Shown: piece by piece, positions 1-9,427 of the stretch
How positions within the stretch are numbered: the first letter of the stretch is position 1
How the letters are laid out: the number at the start of each line of letters is the position of its first letter
From: a bacterium
Lineage (GTDB): Bacteria; Ratteibacteria; UBA8468; B48-G9; DSTR01
Reading direction: 5' to 3'
Length of the DNA stretch: 64,000 bases
Assembly: GCA_029551285.1 (NCBI GenBank)
Contig: JAKPFT010000022.1
Coordinates: 1-64,000 of the forward strand
The notes under the pieces: generated by a model
Databases searched by the model: none
Told to the model about the DNA's origin: nothing
What the model saw: the letters and a program-made list of their open reading frames with translations, nothing else
Position numbers and translations under genes: made by a program

Positions 1-1
1 G

Positions 2-1480
2 GAGGAGACTGGCCTGGAGATTCCGAAGGAGTATAACTGGTCTTTACCGGCCTTCAAACACTGGGTGAAGTGGCGCTACGACATGTACAGCCGGTACTGG
101 CAACAACTGGTGGACGAGGTTCATCAGGCTGTCCCGGAAGCGACCATCGTTTTCAATCATTATCACAGGGACAATGTTGGCTGGCACGGAGCCATTCCAC
201 TGAGAGCTTTCGGTAGAAACTTCGTCAGCGGGACAGAAGCGGACGGCGAGCCTCTCCGGGGCGCGTTTTACACAAGATTGATGCGGGCCTACGGGCGGCG
301 TGACACCGAGGTCTGGATGGCCTTAGAACAGGGGCGAAAAGGTATCAGAAACGGCCGGGAAGTAGTTTTCAATCCCAGGGAAGTTGTTGACTTTGTCCTG
401 GCCTGCGCCACGGCCGGAGGTCATGCCAGCGTGGGTGGAGCTGATTTTGATGTGGAAGGACCTTCCCTGGCAGACATCGCTGGACTGCTCAAAGTTCGTG
501 CGCCTTATCTTGGCCTTCCTTCTGTTCCCTATATTGGACTGCACCTCTCCCAGCAGAGCGAGACTTTTGTCTTTGGTCGCAATCCAGATTACATTACCGG
601 CGACTGGCAGGACTATTACTGGAACAGCGCTACCGGCTGGCACCATCTGCTAACTTACAGCGGACTGACCTGTGACGTTCTTTTTGACGACCATCTGAAG
701 TCTTCCTTTCTGAAAAAGTATCCGGTGCTTATTCTACCTCTGGCCCTGGCGCTGACACGCCAGCAGTATCAGACTCTTCTGAACTATGTGGCGGCCGGTG
801 GCACCCTGATAACCGGTCCCTGGTTTGGTCTGTTTGATGAATGGGGGCAACAGTCAACTGGTTATCCTCTCGGCCAGCATCAGCTTTTTCCTTTCGGTCA
901 GAGTTTTCCCACCTGGGAAGAGTTGAAAAACAGGCCCCGTCTTGTCTTTGAAGGAACAGCGGTGAGCCCGCTCCACTGTTTAACCGGCCCTGACCGGTGC
1001 ATCTCTTTTTCGGTTTCGCCCGGTAACCAGGTCCTCAGCCGAAGAAAAGTGGGTCAGGGCCAGATTATCCAGATTGGCTTTGACCCGGGGACACTTTTCC
1101 GGTACCATCCGTGGAAGAACGTTGTCACCTCCTTCCGGGAGTTCTTCTTCACCGTGGTGGGAAAAAGGCCGCTGGTAGAAATACTGGACGCCGACAACCT
1201 GATTACCGGGATTTTCAAAAAGGGTCGGAAAACGACGGTGGTCCATCTTCAACAGTTTCCCGTCCCCTGGAGGCCGGAAGATTCCACGGTGAAAAAACCA
1301 GCCATCCGCTGGAAAACGCTCCTGCGGTGGAACGGAGAAAAACCGGTTTGCGTCAGATGTGCCCTGCCGGAGTTAAGCCCACCGCTGGCAGTGAAAAGGC
1401 AGAAAAACTATTATCTGGTGGAACTTCCACCGTTTGACTGGGGCCAGGTATTACTGATTGACACCGAGGGCAATTCCTGA
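2..1480 (+). CDS. GH42-like beta-galactosidase family protein, 5'-truncated by window edge
   Basis: The frame is open to the first bases of the window, so this is the C-terminal part (about 492 residues) of a longer protein. It resembles the GH42 beta-galactosidase architecture. The end of the catalytic TIM barrel includes WMALEQG, a plausible nucleophile segment around residue 128. A flavodoxin/glutaminase-like domain follows, with the YPVLILPLALALT strand and a GGTLITGP turn typical of the GH42 trimerisation domain. A small beta C-terminal region ends the protein. It has the same domain order as the complete protein at 2764-4968, so the two look like diverged paralogues acting on beta-linked oligosaccharides. 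It converges on the PfkB kinase gene with only 5 bp between the stops. Substrate is not predictable. The family call is fairly secure but the N-terminal half is not visible. Confidence 0.75.
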   Translation, partial: EETGLEIPKEYNWSLPAFKHWVKWRYDMYSRYWQQLVDEVHQAVPEATIVFNHYHRDNVGWHGAIPLRAFGRNFVSGTEADGEPLRGAFYTRLMRAYGRRDTEVWMALEQGRKGIRNGREVVFNPREVVDFVLACATAGGHASVGGADFDVEGPSLADIAGLLKVRAPYLGLPSVPYIGLHLSQQSETFVFGRNPDYITGDWQDYYWNSATGWHHLLTYSGLTCDVLFDDHLKSSFLKKYPVLILPLALALTRQQYQTLLNYVAAGGTLITGPWFGLFDEWGQQSTGYPLGQHQLFPFGQSFPTWEELKNRPRLVFEGTAVSPLHCLTGPDRCISFSVSPGNQVLSRRKVGQGQIIQIGFDPGTLFRYHPWKNVVTSFREFFFTVVGKRPLVEILDADNLITGIFKKGRKTTVVHLQQFPVPWRPEDSTVKKPAIRWKTLLRWNGEKPVCVRCALPELSPPLAVKRQKNYYLVELPPFDWGQVLLIDTEGNS

Positions 1481-1485
1481 AGAAG

Positions 1486-2559
1486 TTATCTTTTTACCCT
1501 GGCGTTTCCTTCCCAGATACTCCAGACTTCCTCTTCATTCAGCGGCTGGGCATAATCGGTAAGAAGCGTTACCACTAAAGCACCGCAGGCCCAGCCAAAC
1601 TGAACCCATTTCTCCGCCGGCCAGCCTTTCAGAATTCCGTAGAGTAACCCGCCCACAAAACCGTCACCGCCGCCGATTCTATCCAGCACAAAGATTTCTC
1701 TTGGTTCCACCACATACCAGTCGGTGCCGGAAGACATAATCGCTCCCCAGAGGTGTTGCTGGCAGCTGATGACTTCCCTTAAAGTGGTGGCAAAAACACT
1801 TGCCTGGGGAAAGGCTTTTTTAGCCCGTTCAATCATTCCCTTAAAGCCGTCAATCTGAGAGGCCAATCCCTTCCCGCCAGTTTCTGGCCCTTCAATTCCC
1901 AGACACAACTGGAAATCCTCCTCGTTGCCCACCAGAATGTCAGCCAGGCTGGCGATTTCTGTGAAAATGGCGCGCAGTTCCTGCTCCCGATTTTTCCAGA
2001 AAGAAGCCCGGTAGTTCAGGTCAAAAGAAATTATAGTTCCGTATCTCTTGGCAACTCTGGCGATTTCCAGGCAGAAATTTCCTGTCTCCGGGGAAAGCGC
2101 CCCAATCAACCCGGACATGTGCACAACCTGCACCCCTTCCTTTCCAAAAATTCTTTCCAGGTCAAAGTCAGCCGCCTGCAGTGTCCGGCCCACCTCGCCG
2201 GAACGGTCGTTCCATACCCTGGGCGCCCTTGAGCCGTAACCAGTATCACCAATGTTAATCTGGTGCCGGTAACCCCAGGGACCACCCTGAGCCACTTCCT
2301 TGGCCTCCACCACCATATGCCGGCTGGCCAAGTTGTCCTTGATAAATCTGGCAATGGGACTACCCTTCACCAGAGCGGTAAGAACCTTGACCGGTAAACC
2401 AAGATAGGAAACAACGCTGGCTACATTGGTTTCCGCACTGGTTGCCTGCATCATGAACTGGGTACTGGCATGTACCGGCTGATTATCCACCGGTGTTAAC
2501 CTGATACCCATGCTGGTCGGCACCAGCAGCGCAAACGAGCAATTCTTTTTCAGTTCCAT
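1486..2559 (-). CDS. PfkB-family carbohydrate kinase (2-keto-3-deoxygluconate kinase-like)
   Basis: Cytoplasmic ribokinase/PfkB-family sugar kinase of about 357 residues. The C-terminal signature reads RIGGGDGFVGGL, in which the Asp is the expected catalytic base; the more usual form is DTxGAGD. An N-terminal substrate-lid region and an NEEDF segment are also visible, the latter typical of KDG-kinase-like members. It probably phosphorylates a keto-sugar acid or a hexose released by the neighbouring glycosidases; the exact substrate is inference. The ATG at 2559 was chosen because AAAGGA lies 6 bases upstream and a strong promoter at 2606-2634 places transcription start downstream of the longer in-frame start at 2622. 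It is convergent with the GH42-like gene and divergent from the next one. Confidence 0.85.
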   Translation of the reverse strand: MELKKNCSFALLVPTSMGIRLTPVDNQPVHASTQFMMQATSAETNVASVVSYLGLPVKVLTALVKGSPIARFIKDNLASRHMVVEAKEVAQGGPWGYRHQINIGDTGYGSRAPRVWNDRSGEVGRTLQAADFDLERIFGKEGVQVVHMSGLIGALSPETGNFCLEIARVAKRYGTIISFDLNYRASFWKNREQELRAIFTEIASLADILVGNEEDFQLCLGIEGPETGGKGLASQIDGFKGMIERAKKAFPQASVFATTLREVISCQQHLWGAIMSSGTDWYVVEPREIFVLDRIGGGDGFVGGLLYGILKGWPAEKWVQFGWACGALVVTLLTDYAQPLNEEEVWSIWEGNARVKR

Positions 2560-2605
2560 GTTCGTCCTTTCGTTGGATCTGCTAACTGTCTTCCTGTGAC
2601 AAAAA

Positions 2606-2634
2606 ATCTTATCCAGTTTCATTCACCCTGTCAA
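2606..2634 (-). promoter_or_regulatory. Sigma-70-type promoter for the PfkB kinase gene
   Basis: On the minus strand TTGACA (2629-2634), a 17-base spacer and TAAGAT (2606-2611) form a near-consensus promoter. The expected transcript start lies near 2598, giving a leader of about 40 bases before the ATG at 2559. This supports the shorter start. Confidence 0.7.
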
Positions 2635-2640
2635 ACATCT

Positions 2641-2669
2641 TTTCCCTGACGGCTAACAGGAAGTATAAT
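2641..2669 (+). promoter_or_regulatory. Possible promoter for the GH42-like gene
   Basis: A perfect TATAAT (2664-2669) precedes the gene at 2764, but the -35 at the right spacing (tttccc) is poor. The leader of about 88 bases holds a short inverted repeat, CACAG/CTGTG, near 2710-2726. Activator dependence is possible but not shown. Confidence 0.35.
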
Positions 2670-2763
2670 CATAGCCAGTTAAGACCAGACCCTGTCTTTC
2701 GCGACTGCCACAGTTACTGCCTGTGTGAACCGCCGGTGAAGTTGCGGAAGACCTGAAGATAAT

Positions 2764-4968
2764 ATGGACATCAAAAAGTTTAGCACTCTGTTTCCTTTTG
2801 GTTCTCATCTCTGCCGGGAGCCGATGCCGGAAATGTCGGAACTCAAACGCGACATGGAAAACCTGAAGAGGCACGGCTTCAACCTGGTAAAACTCCAGGA
2901 ACACTGGATGCTGGATGAACCGGCTGAAGGCCAGTACGATTTTTCCAGGCTGGAAGAACTGATAGACTTTGCTAAAAAACTGGAGTTAGCCGTTTATCTC
3001 GGGCTAACCTGCCAGCAGGCTCCCCACTGGCTCTGGGAGAAATATCCTGACGCTCGCATGGTGGGAAAAAACGGTCTGCCCCTGACCTATACCGCCAACT
3101 GGACCTTGCCGGCTGATGGTAAACCTGGTCCCTGTCCGGACCACCCCGGGGTGGTGGAAGCCGAAAACCGCTTTCTGCGCCGGCTGGTGGCTGTCTTAGG
3201 AAAGTACGAGAATCTTGTGGTCTGGAATACCTGGCAGGAGATTGGTTACTGGGCCGAAGGCATCGCTGGCCAGTCAGTTTGTTACTGCCCCTATACCCTG
3301 AACTTCTTTCGCCGCTACCTTCAGGAAAAATACCAGGACCTTGACCGGCTCAACCACTGCTGGAAGACCAGATATACTGACTGGCGCTTTATCACTCCCG
3401 GCCGGCAGGTCAACCCTTACTTTGAAATCCAGACGCTGGAGTGGAATTACTTTATGGAAAACGTCCAGACCGCGGCCTGTTTGAAAAGACGCTGCCAGGT
3501 GATTAAAGAAACCGACCCGCTGCCGCGGCCAGTTTTCGCCCATAAAGGTTCGCCCTTAATCGGCTCGGCTGTTGACTGGACCTATGCCCGGTGTCAGGAT
3601 TTTCTTGGTTCCTCAAACTATCCTGCCTGGAGCCGGAGCCATCCCTGGGACGATGGTTCTCCCCGGGGAGAAGAAAGGCCGGATAAACACTACTCCCTGC
3701 ATGCGGAAATTTACGACGGCTGTGTCCTGAAATTTGATTACCTGCGTTCCTGCCAGGTTGAAGGTCAGCCTGTCTGGGCCGCGGAGTTTCAGGGTGGGCC
3801 GGCGGTCAGCGGACTACACCAGGGAAGGACGCCTTCCGGGAAAGACATCCGTCGGTGGGTTCTCTCCTGCCTGAGTTCCGGCGTCACCGGTATCTGCTTC
3901 TGGGTGACCAGAGCCGAAATTGCACCGCCGGAAATCAACGGCTTCAGCCTGTTAGACAGTACCGGTGAGACCACGGAAAGATTTGAGGAAGCCTCCAGAC
4001 TGGCTCAGGTTCTGAACCGGTTGCCGGCTTTGTTTAACCAGCCCAACCAGGAACCAGCGACGGTTGGCATCATCGTGGACGAGTGGAATTACCAGGGTTG
4101 CCGCCTGTTTGACCGGGCGGAAGGTCACCTCGTTTACAATTTAAGAACCTGGCACCGGCTTCTCTGGGAAAACAACCTGCCGGTGGATTTCCTCAGCCTT
4201 TCTCACAGCCCGGAAAGACTATCCCGGTATCAGGTCTTGATTCTGCCTTTCCCGCTTTTCCTTTCCAGAGAAAGCGGAAAGAAACTCTTAGAGTATGTGA
4301 ACCGTGGCGGAAATCTCATCAGCGGACCCTGTCCTGGCCGCCTCAGTGAATACGGTTTTTGCCAGCGCCGCGAACTTTCTCCTGAGGCTGAGAACCTTTT
4401 CGGAGTCAACCACGCAAGTCTTACCCTGGTGGCCGAACCTGGCGGAAAGAGCCGCTGGTCTTTTCCGGAATGGACCTGGGGAGAGTTTCTGAAACCCGAA
4501 TGGCTGACTGGCACCGGTCCGCTGGCCGGCCAGCGCCTCTGGCCCTACTTTTACCTGGAAACATTTAGCTGCCAGGCTGCTACCCCCTGCCTGATGTACC
4601 GGGGAAAAACTGCTGGCAGCAGGCTCAAACATAACAAAGGCAGCGCCTGGCTCCTCGGGACCTTCGCCAGTTACGGAGTAACCGCTTACCGGCGGAAAGA
4701 AAATGTTTCCTTCCTTCTAACTCTCCTGAGACTGTGCGGGGTAACACCGGACTACTCCGGCAAACTTATTCGGCGTCGCCGGGCCGGAGGAAAACATCAG
4801 GTCTGGTTCTTTACCAACCCGGGCCGGAAAAAAGTTACAGAGAAAATTGATGTCACTGGCTGGTCAAAGGTGGAAACCCTGTGGGGAGAAAAACTTTCCG
4901 TGGAAAAAGGCACGGTAATTTTAGCCGTGAGACCGCTGGAAGTCACCGCGCTGGTTTTAACTCAGTAG
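2764..4968 (+). CDS. GH42-family beta-galactosidase-like glycoside hydrolase
   Basis: Cytoplasmic protein of 734 residues with no signal peptide. The N-terminal TIM barrel (about 1-400) carries the GH42 hallmarks. These are a Cys-rich SVCYCPYTLNFFRRYLQEKY stretch near 171-190, resembling the GH42 zinc-site region and followed by the usual 'LNHCWKTRYTDW' type segment, and a candidate nucleophile Glu341 in AAEFQGG. The acid/base Glu sits in NTWQE (Glu159), where classic GH42 enzymes have Asn-Glu. A trimerisation-like domain (about 420-600) and a C-terminal beta domain follow. It likely removes terminal beta-galactose or a related sugar from imported oligosaccharides. The next gene begins within about 30 bp, so they are probably co-transcribed. 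The altered NE motif leaves the exact specificity open. Confidence 0.85.
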   Translation: MDIKKFSTLFPFGSHLCREPMPEMSELKRDMENLKRHGFNLVKLQEHWMLDEPAEGQYDFSRLEELIDFAKKLELAVYLGLTCQQAPHWLWEKYPDARMVGKNGLPLTYTANWTLPADGKPGPCPDHPGVVEAENRFLRRLVAVLGKYENLVVWNTWQEIGYWAEGIAGQSVCYCPYTLNFFRRYLQEKYQDLDRLNHCWKTRYTDWRFITPGRQVNPYFEIQTLEWNYFMENVQTAACLKRRCQVIKETDPLPRPVFAHKGSPLIGSAVDWTYARCQDFLGSSNYPAWSRSHPWDDGSPRGEERPDKHYSLHAEIYDGCVLKFDYLRSCQVEGQPVWAAEFQGGPAVSGLHQGRTPSGKDIRRWVLSCLSSGVTGICFWVTRAEIAPPEINGFSLLDSTGETTERFEEASRLAQVLNRLPALFNQPNQEPATVGIIVDEWNYQGCRLFDRAEGHLVYNLRTWHRLLWENNLPVDFLSLSHSPERLSRYQVLILPFPLFLSRESGKKLLEYVNRGGNLISGPCPGRLSEYGFCQRRELSPEAENLFGVNHASLTLVAEPGGKSRWSFPEWTWGEFLKPEWLTGTGPLAGQRLWPYFYLETFSCQAATPCLMYRGKTAGSRLKHNKGSAWLLGTFASYGVTAYRRKENVSFLLTLLRLCGVTPDYSGKLIRRRRAGGKHQVWFFTNPGRKKVTEKIDVTGWSKVETLWGEKLSVEKGTVILAVRPLEVTALVLTQ

Positions 4969-4999
4969 AATTTTTTTGGCAAACGATGGTGCTGCAGGA

Positions 5000-6940
5000 A
5001 TGAAAAAACTACCTCTGCCCTATCTCCGGGTGAAACCGCAGGGAGAGGCTGCCTGGCAGGCGGCCGATTTGAAAATTGTTAGATTAAAAACTGAAGAAGA
5101 CGTGCTCTGTTATCAGGCAAAGTTAAGAGAAAAACACCGGCGGCTCTTCGGGCCTTTGTCTGACCCTGACAGAACTCCGGAATTTACCCGTGGAAAAACT
5201 TTCTGCTACCAGGATGTGGTGGTTCAACAGGTCCGGCTGGTGGCACCCGGTGGCTACCTGATTTCCGGGCTCTTTCTTTTACCGGAGCGAGTTAGAGAGA
5301 AACTACCCGGTCTGGTCTGGGCTTCCGGACACAATGAAGAAGCCTCCTTCAACGAACACTACCTTCAGTTCTGCCTTCTGGCCGCGACCAACGGGATGGC
5401 TGTCTTTGCCTTTGACCCGGCGGGACAGGGTTGCCGCCGCGAGGTTTTTCTCCCTGAGGATGACCCGGTTTACTGGTCGCCGTGCAATCAGCACCAGCAT
5501 CTCGGGGTGTTAACTGCTTTAGCCGGGTACCAGCTGGCCCATTTCTTTGCTTCTGACTGTGTCACAGCTGTCAGTTTTCTTCTCAGCCAGCCTGAGGTTG
5601 ACAGGGAAAAAATTGGTTTTGCTGGTCAGTCCGGAGGCGGCTTACAAACCTACCTGGCTATGGGTGCTGACCCCAGAATAAAGGTAGCCGTTCCCATGCA
5701 GGCGACCTCAACCCGCCGCGGGGCTTTTCGGCAACTTCAGGTCCGGGATCTGGAGCAGTGTTTCTTCAATTGCTGGGTGGAAGGTATTGACCATCATGAA
5801 ATGACACTCATCTTTGCGCCAAAGCCTGTCAGAATCGTGGCTGAGTTTGGTTACCAGGACCAGTTTGATGTTTACCGCAAACTAAAACCGGTTTACCAGA
5901 TACCGGGCGCTCCGGAAAACCTGGAAATTGTTTCGGCCGGCCCGGAGCACCGGATGAGAAGAAGCGAAAGAGAATTAGCCCTCTCCTGGTTAACCAGGCA
6001 CCTGAAACCAGCCGGTCTGCTTCGCTTTGACGTTGACTGGTCTGACTATCATTCCTTTCTGACCGAGTTGAAACAGCACCAGGCCCAGATAGACCTCAAG
6101 CACCATGGGCTTCTCTCCTTTTGTCGGAAAAGTATCGCGACCCGCCGACCGTTCTGGCGGGGTACGGCCGCTACCATCAGGCAGGTGCCGGCCCTCAAAA
6201 AAGCTTTCCAGGCGAAAGTTAGGCCGCTGGTTGACCTTCAGGGAAAATCTATCTTCAGATTACAACCCGGGAGGTATCGGCTGGTCTTTACTCCAGACTA
6301 CCGGATACCCGTGTGTATCTGCCGCGGTCAGGGAGAAAAGGGACTGGCCCTGCTGGTGGATGAGAAAGGTCTCGGGTCTGCCTGGACTCAGCGTCAGATA
6401 GAAAAGCTGGCCGCAGAAACAGCCTGGCTGGTGGCCATGGAGGTCTTCAACACCGGCCAGTTACGCACCAGTCTCAAACCCTGCCGGGAGGGAGTATTCC
6501 TGCAGCGGCACTGGCGCTACTATAGCCCGGACATCTATCATGCTGCCGATACTTTCATGCTGGGTTCTTGCCCGCTGGCTCTGACTATGGAAGAAGTTCT
6601 CACGCTGCTGGTTACCTTAAAGTCAGAAAAAGAAAGACTGGTCTTTTCCGGCAGAGGCTGGCCGGCCGTTGGTCTGATTCTGCTCAGTTCGGTTTTGCCT
6701 GCGGTGAAAAAATGTTTCGCGGAAAAAATTCCTTTCAGTTACCAGGAACTTTTTGATTCCGGCTACTTCTGGTTTGACATCAACCTGGTCATTCCCGGTA
6801 TCCTCAAATATACTGACCTTCCAGTCATCATCTCGGCCCGTACTAAAACCAACTTTTATCTAAAAAACAGGCTCAAACCGCCGGAAAGGAGGAAAAAAAC
6901 ATGGCGCTTCTTGACATCCACTTTCGCTCTGAGGTTTTGA
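5000..6940 (+). CDS. Alpha/beta-hydrolase (acetyl xylan esterase / dipeptidyl-peptidase-like)
   Basis: Large alpha/beta-hydrolase of about 646 residues without a signal peptide. The nucleophile elbow is GQSGGG (Ser near residue 211). A candidate catalytic His is in GPEHRM (near 305), and an acid may lie in the GYQDQFD strand loop. The N-terminal half looks like the acetyl xylan esterase/glucuronoyl-esterase type of fold with a long cap. The last 300 residues are an unrecognised extension, possibly a degenerate second hydrolase-like domain. A role in removing acyl or uronoyl esters from sugars is inferred from the surrounding glycosidases. The start is uncertain: ATG at 5000 has AGGA too close for a good ribosome site, and a TTG at 4976 is an alternative. 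The 3' end overlaps the next gene by 40 bases. Confidence 0.7.
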   Translation: MKKLPLPYLRVKPQGEAAWQAADLKIVRLKTEEDVLCYQAKLREKHRRLFGPLSDPDRTPEFTRGKTFCYQDVVVQQVRLVAPGGYLISGLFLLPERVREKLPGLVWASGHNEEASFNEHYLQFCLLAATNGMAVFAFDPAGQGCRREVFLPEDDPVYWSPCNQHQHLGVLTALAGYQLAHFFASDCVTAVSFLLSQPEVDREKIGFAGQSGGGLQTYLAMGADPRIKVAVPMQATSTRRGAFRQLQVRDLEQCFFNCWVEGIDHHEMTLIFAPKPVRIVAEFGYQDQFDVYRKLKPVYQIPGAPENLEIVSAGPEHRMRRSERELALSWLTRHLKPAGLLRFDVDWSDYHSFLTELKQHQAQIDLKHHGLLSFCRKSIATRRPFWRGTAATIRQVPALKKAFQAKVRPLVDLQGKSIFRLQPGRYRLVFTPDYRIPVCICRGQGEKGLALLVDEKGLGSAWTQRQIEKLAAETAWLVAMEVFNTGQLRTSLKPCREGVFLQRHWRYYSPDIYHAADTFMLGSCPLALTMEEVLTLLVTLKSEKERLVFSGRGWPAVGLILLSSVLPAVKKCFAEKIPFSYQELFDSGYFWFDINLVIPGILKYTDLPVIISARTKTNFYLKNRLKPPERRKKTWRFLTSTFALRF

Positions 6941-7629
6941 TAAAGCAGACCTCTCTGTACGTGGTGCTGCCGGAAAAACAGGGTCTATCCAGTTTTCGGG
7001 TCATCTATCTCCTGCACGGACTTTCTGATGATTACACCATCTGGCTGCGCCGCACCTGCGTGGAAAGGTACGCCGCAGAGTATGACTTCATGCTGGTAAT
7101 GCCGGATACCGGCCGCTTTTTTTACACCAACAGCGCTGACGGACTTCACCGGTACGAGGACCATATCCTGGAAGTGGTGGACTTCGTGGACAGAACTTTT
7201 CCCACAGTTAAAGTTGCTTCAGGTCGCGGCCTTACCGGAAACTCCATGGGCGGTTACGGAAGTCTCAAATTAGCCATCAAGTACCCGCATCTCTTCGGGT
7301 CGGTTTCGGCCCATTCTTCGCTGACCGATGTCGTCGGGTGGCTTCAGGGTCCGCCGGGCCGGGAGTTCAGCCGGATTTTTGGACAGCCGGTGAAACCGGA
7401 AAACGACCTTTTCTACCTCGCGGAAAAGGCTTCTTCCTGGCCAGCCGTGCGTTTTGATTGCGGCACCGAAGATGTTCTCCTGGAGCATAGCCGGCGCTTC
7501 CATGCCCATCTGAAGAAACTCAATCGCCCACATATTTACGAAGAATTCCCTGGCGCTCACGACTGGGCATACTGGGACCTGCATGTCCAGGATTCCTTTC
7601 GTTTCCACGCCGGGCTTAAAACTTCCTGA
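6901..7629 (+). CDS. Esterase of the S-formylglutathione hydrolase/FrmB-like (esterase D) family
   Basis: Small alpha/beta-hydrolase of 242 residues, the normal length for the putative-esterase (esterase D) family. The nucleophile motif is GNSMGG with Ser115, the acid is in FDCGTED near 195, and the His is in GAHDWAYWD near 228. An oxyanion-hole motif, LLHGLSDD, sits near residue 38. Related enzymes in glycan clusters act as acetyl- or feruloyl-esterases, so sugar de-esterification is plausible; formaldehyde detoxification is the other family role. The ATG is preceded by a strong GGAGG ribosome site inside the end of the upstream hydrolase gene, suggesting translational coupling. It converges with the oxidoreductase gene, leaving 2 bp between stops. 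Confidence 0.85.
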   Translation: MALLDIHFRSEVLIKQTSLYVVLPEKQGLSSFRVIYLLHGLSDDYTIWLRRTCVERYAAEYDFMLVMPDTGRFFYTNSADGLHRYEDHILEVVDFVDRTFPTVKVASGRGLTGNSMGGYGSLKLAIKYPHLFGSVSAHSSLTDVVGWLQGPPGREFSRIFGQPVKPENDLFYLAEKASSWPAVRFDCGTEDVLLEHSRRFHAHLKKLNRPHIYEEFPGAHDWAYWDLHVQDSFRFHAGLKTS

Positions 7630-7631
7630 AA

Positions 7632-8615
7632 TCAGCCCTGGTTTTTCTTCCACTGACGCAGGGCTTCCAGCGCCACGGCCAGAGATTTCCTTCCTTCTTT
7701 TCCATCTACCAGCGGAATGCGGTCTTCTCTGACACAGTCCACGAAATGCTGCAACTGAGCGACAAAAGCCTTTCCCAGGCTGCCCGAAGAATGGCGGCCA
7801 ACCTTCCTTTGCCGGCCACCAGAAGTCACCAGGGTGAACCAGCGCGGTTTTTTCTCCTGGTAGGTCCCAAAAACAAGAAGACCGGACCGGCCCACCGCAT
7901 CCATGGTGTAACCAGCGGAAACGCCGGGCGGCAGACCCCAGGACCAGAAAAGATGAAGCCGGTCACCGGAAGCGAAAAACACATCTACCGAGCCGGTGTC
8001 CGGCGCGGTGCTTTCCTTGAAACGCAGCAGCGAACTTTTCACCTGTTTCACTTCCCCGAAAGTATAAATCGCAAAATCATAAGTGTGGACCGCTCCGTCC
8101 AGGAAAGGACCACCCCCTTTTTCCCAGTCAAAATACCAGGCAGCCTGTGGGCCGGAACCAAGTGCCAGCTGCCTCCAGATTACCGGATGGCCAATCACTC
8201 CCGAACGGACCAGTTCCCGAAACTTCAGCCATTCTTCGTCAAAGCGCCGGACAAAGCCAATCTGCAACTTGACCTTCATCTGCTCACAGGTCTTTATCAT
8301 CCGGTCAGCACCTTTCAACGTCCTGGCCATCGGCTTTTCACAGAAAACATGCTTGCCTGCCTGAGCCGCGGCCACCACAATCTCTTCATGGAGATAGGTT
8401 GGCGTAGCACAGATTACTCCGGTAATCTCCGGTAGTTCCAGCAATCTCCGGTAATCGCTGAACGTGCGTTCAATCCCGAAATCTTTTTTCACTCCGGCTA
8501 ACGTTTCGTCTGCCGGGTCAGCCGCAGCCGTTACCCTGGCTCCTTTTACCTGCTGAAGCATCCTCAGGTGATGCCGGCCGATGCCGCCACAACCAATCAG
8601 TCCCAGATTAACCAT
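7632..8615 (-). CDS. Gfo/Idh/MocA-family oxidoreductase
   Basis: NAD(P)-dependent sugar or cyclitol dehydrogenase-type protein of 327 residues. The Rossmann motif GLIGCGGIGRHH is at the N-terminus, and the family-typical FCEKPMAR (Lys of the EKP motif) is near residue 95. The C-terminal GFO/IDH domain contains a DGAVHTYDFA segment, which corresponds to the catalytic Asp/His region. The ATG at 8615 was chosen because AAAGGAGA lies 5 bases upstream and because the Rossmann strand starts immediately; an in-frame longer start at 8675 would overlap the upstream gene by 46 bases. It is the second gene of a two-gene unit with the carbon-nitrogen hydrolase. It is one of three related but clearly different oxidoreductases in this window. 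Confidence 0.88.
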   Translation of the reverse strand: MVNLGLIGCGGIGRHHLRMLQQVKGARVTAAADPADETLAGVKKDFGIERTFSDYRRLLELPEITGVICATPTYLHEEIVVAAAQAGKHVFCEKPMARTLKGADRMIKTCEQMKVKLQIGFVRRFDEEWLKFRELVRSGVIGHPVIWRQLALGSGPQAAWYFDWEKGGGPFLDGAVHTYDFAIYTFGEVKQVKSSLLRFKESTAPDTGSVDVFFASGDRLHLFWSWGLPPGVSAGYTMDAVGRSGLLVFGTYQEKKPRWFTLVTSGGRQRKVGRHSSGSLGKAFVAQLQHFVDCVREDRIPLVDGKEGRKSLAVALEALRQWKKNQG

Positions 8616-8629
8616 GTCTCTCCTTTGTT

Positions 8630-9409
8630 TCAGAGGTGATAAATCTCCGGCCGTCTGTCCCGCAAGTGCGAACATTCCCCGGAACGAGTCCGGTCCACTT
8701 CGGTCAAGTCCACTTCGGTCACCACCAGTCTCTGATACCGCGACTGGTTAAAACTGATTACTTCCCCGTCCGGACCGGTGACCAGCGCCTGTTCCGGATG
8801 GGTAAAGACAATCACCACTTCGCTCTCGTAAGAGCGCGTCTTCATCATCTCCAGATTTCTCTGGTCATGCATCCCCCAGGAAGGATTGAAAATAACTCTG
8901 GCGCCTTTCAGGGACAGAGTTCTGACAGTTTCCGGCCAGCGGCGGTCAGCGCAGACCATCACCCCGAACGGGCCAAAGTCTGAAGAAAAAACAGGCAGAG
9001 CCTTTCCCGGAGTAAACTTCCGGTCATGGGTCTGGCAGTGGGTCTTATCGTACCAGCCGGCCAGCTGGCCAGCCCGGTCAAAAATCAGGACGCTGTTGAA
9101 AACATCTCCCTTCTCTTTTCTCATACAACCCAGGAGAAACCAGCACTTCTGCTTTCTCGCCAGGTCGGCTACTTCTCTTATATACGGTGAATCACCCGGA
9201 GAGACCGCATACTCAAAAAGCCTCCGGTGGCTGGCTTTTTTCTCTGTGGCCAGGTATCCGTCCAGAAAGCATTCTGGGGTAACAATGACATCCAGAGTCT
9301 GACTGGCTTCATCCCGGACAATGGTTTCCAACAGGCTGAAGTTAGCGGCCAGTTCCCCTTTAGCCGGTGTAACCTTTACCTGTCCAAGTCGCAACTTAGT
9401 TCTTTTCAT
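8630..9409 (-). CDS. Carbon-nitrogen hydrolase (nitrilase superfamily amidase)
   Basis: Cytoplasmic amidohydrolase of 259 residues with the complete Glu-Lys-Cys triad of the nitrilase superfamily: Glu46 in TPECFLDG, Lys122 in YDKTHC and Cys153 in VMVCADRRWPE. Length and motif spacing fit a single-domain member. It would hydrolyse a carbon-nitrogen bond of a small amide or carbamoyl compound; the substrate cannot be read from sequence. It leads a minus-strand pair with the Gfo/Idh/MocA gene (14 bp spacing) and is driven by the promoter at 9428-9456. Pairing with a sugar oxidoreductase suggests a role with amidated or amino-sugar derivatives, which is inference. Confidence 0.85.
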   Translation of the reverse strand: MKRTKLRLGQVKVTPAKGELAANFSLLETIVRDEASQTLDVIVTPECFLDGYLATEKKASHRRLFEYAVSPGDSPYIREVADLARKQKCWFLLGCMRKEKGDVFNSVLIFDRAGQLAGWYDKTHCQTHDRKFTPGKALPVFSSDFGPFGVMVCADRRWPETVRTLSLKGARVIFNPSWGMHDQRNLEMMKTRSYESEVVIVFTHPEQALVTGPDGEVISFNQSRYQRLVVTEVDLTEVDRTRSGECSHLRDRRPEIYHL

Positions 9410-9427
9410 GGTTGGTGAACTGCTCTG

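Noticed and set aside
2560-2622. Longer start for the PfkB kinase
   Set aside because: The predicted -10 at 2606-2611 lies inside this extension, so it would not be transcribed.
4976-4999. TTG start for the large alpha/beta-hydrolase
   Set aside because: No ribosome site before it; the ATG at 5000 was preferred, although its own site is also poor, so the start remains uncertain.
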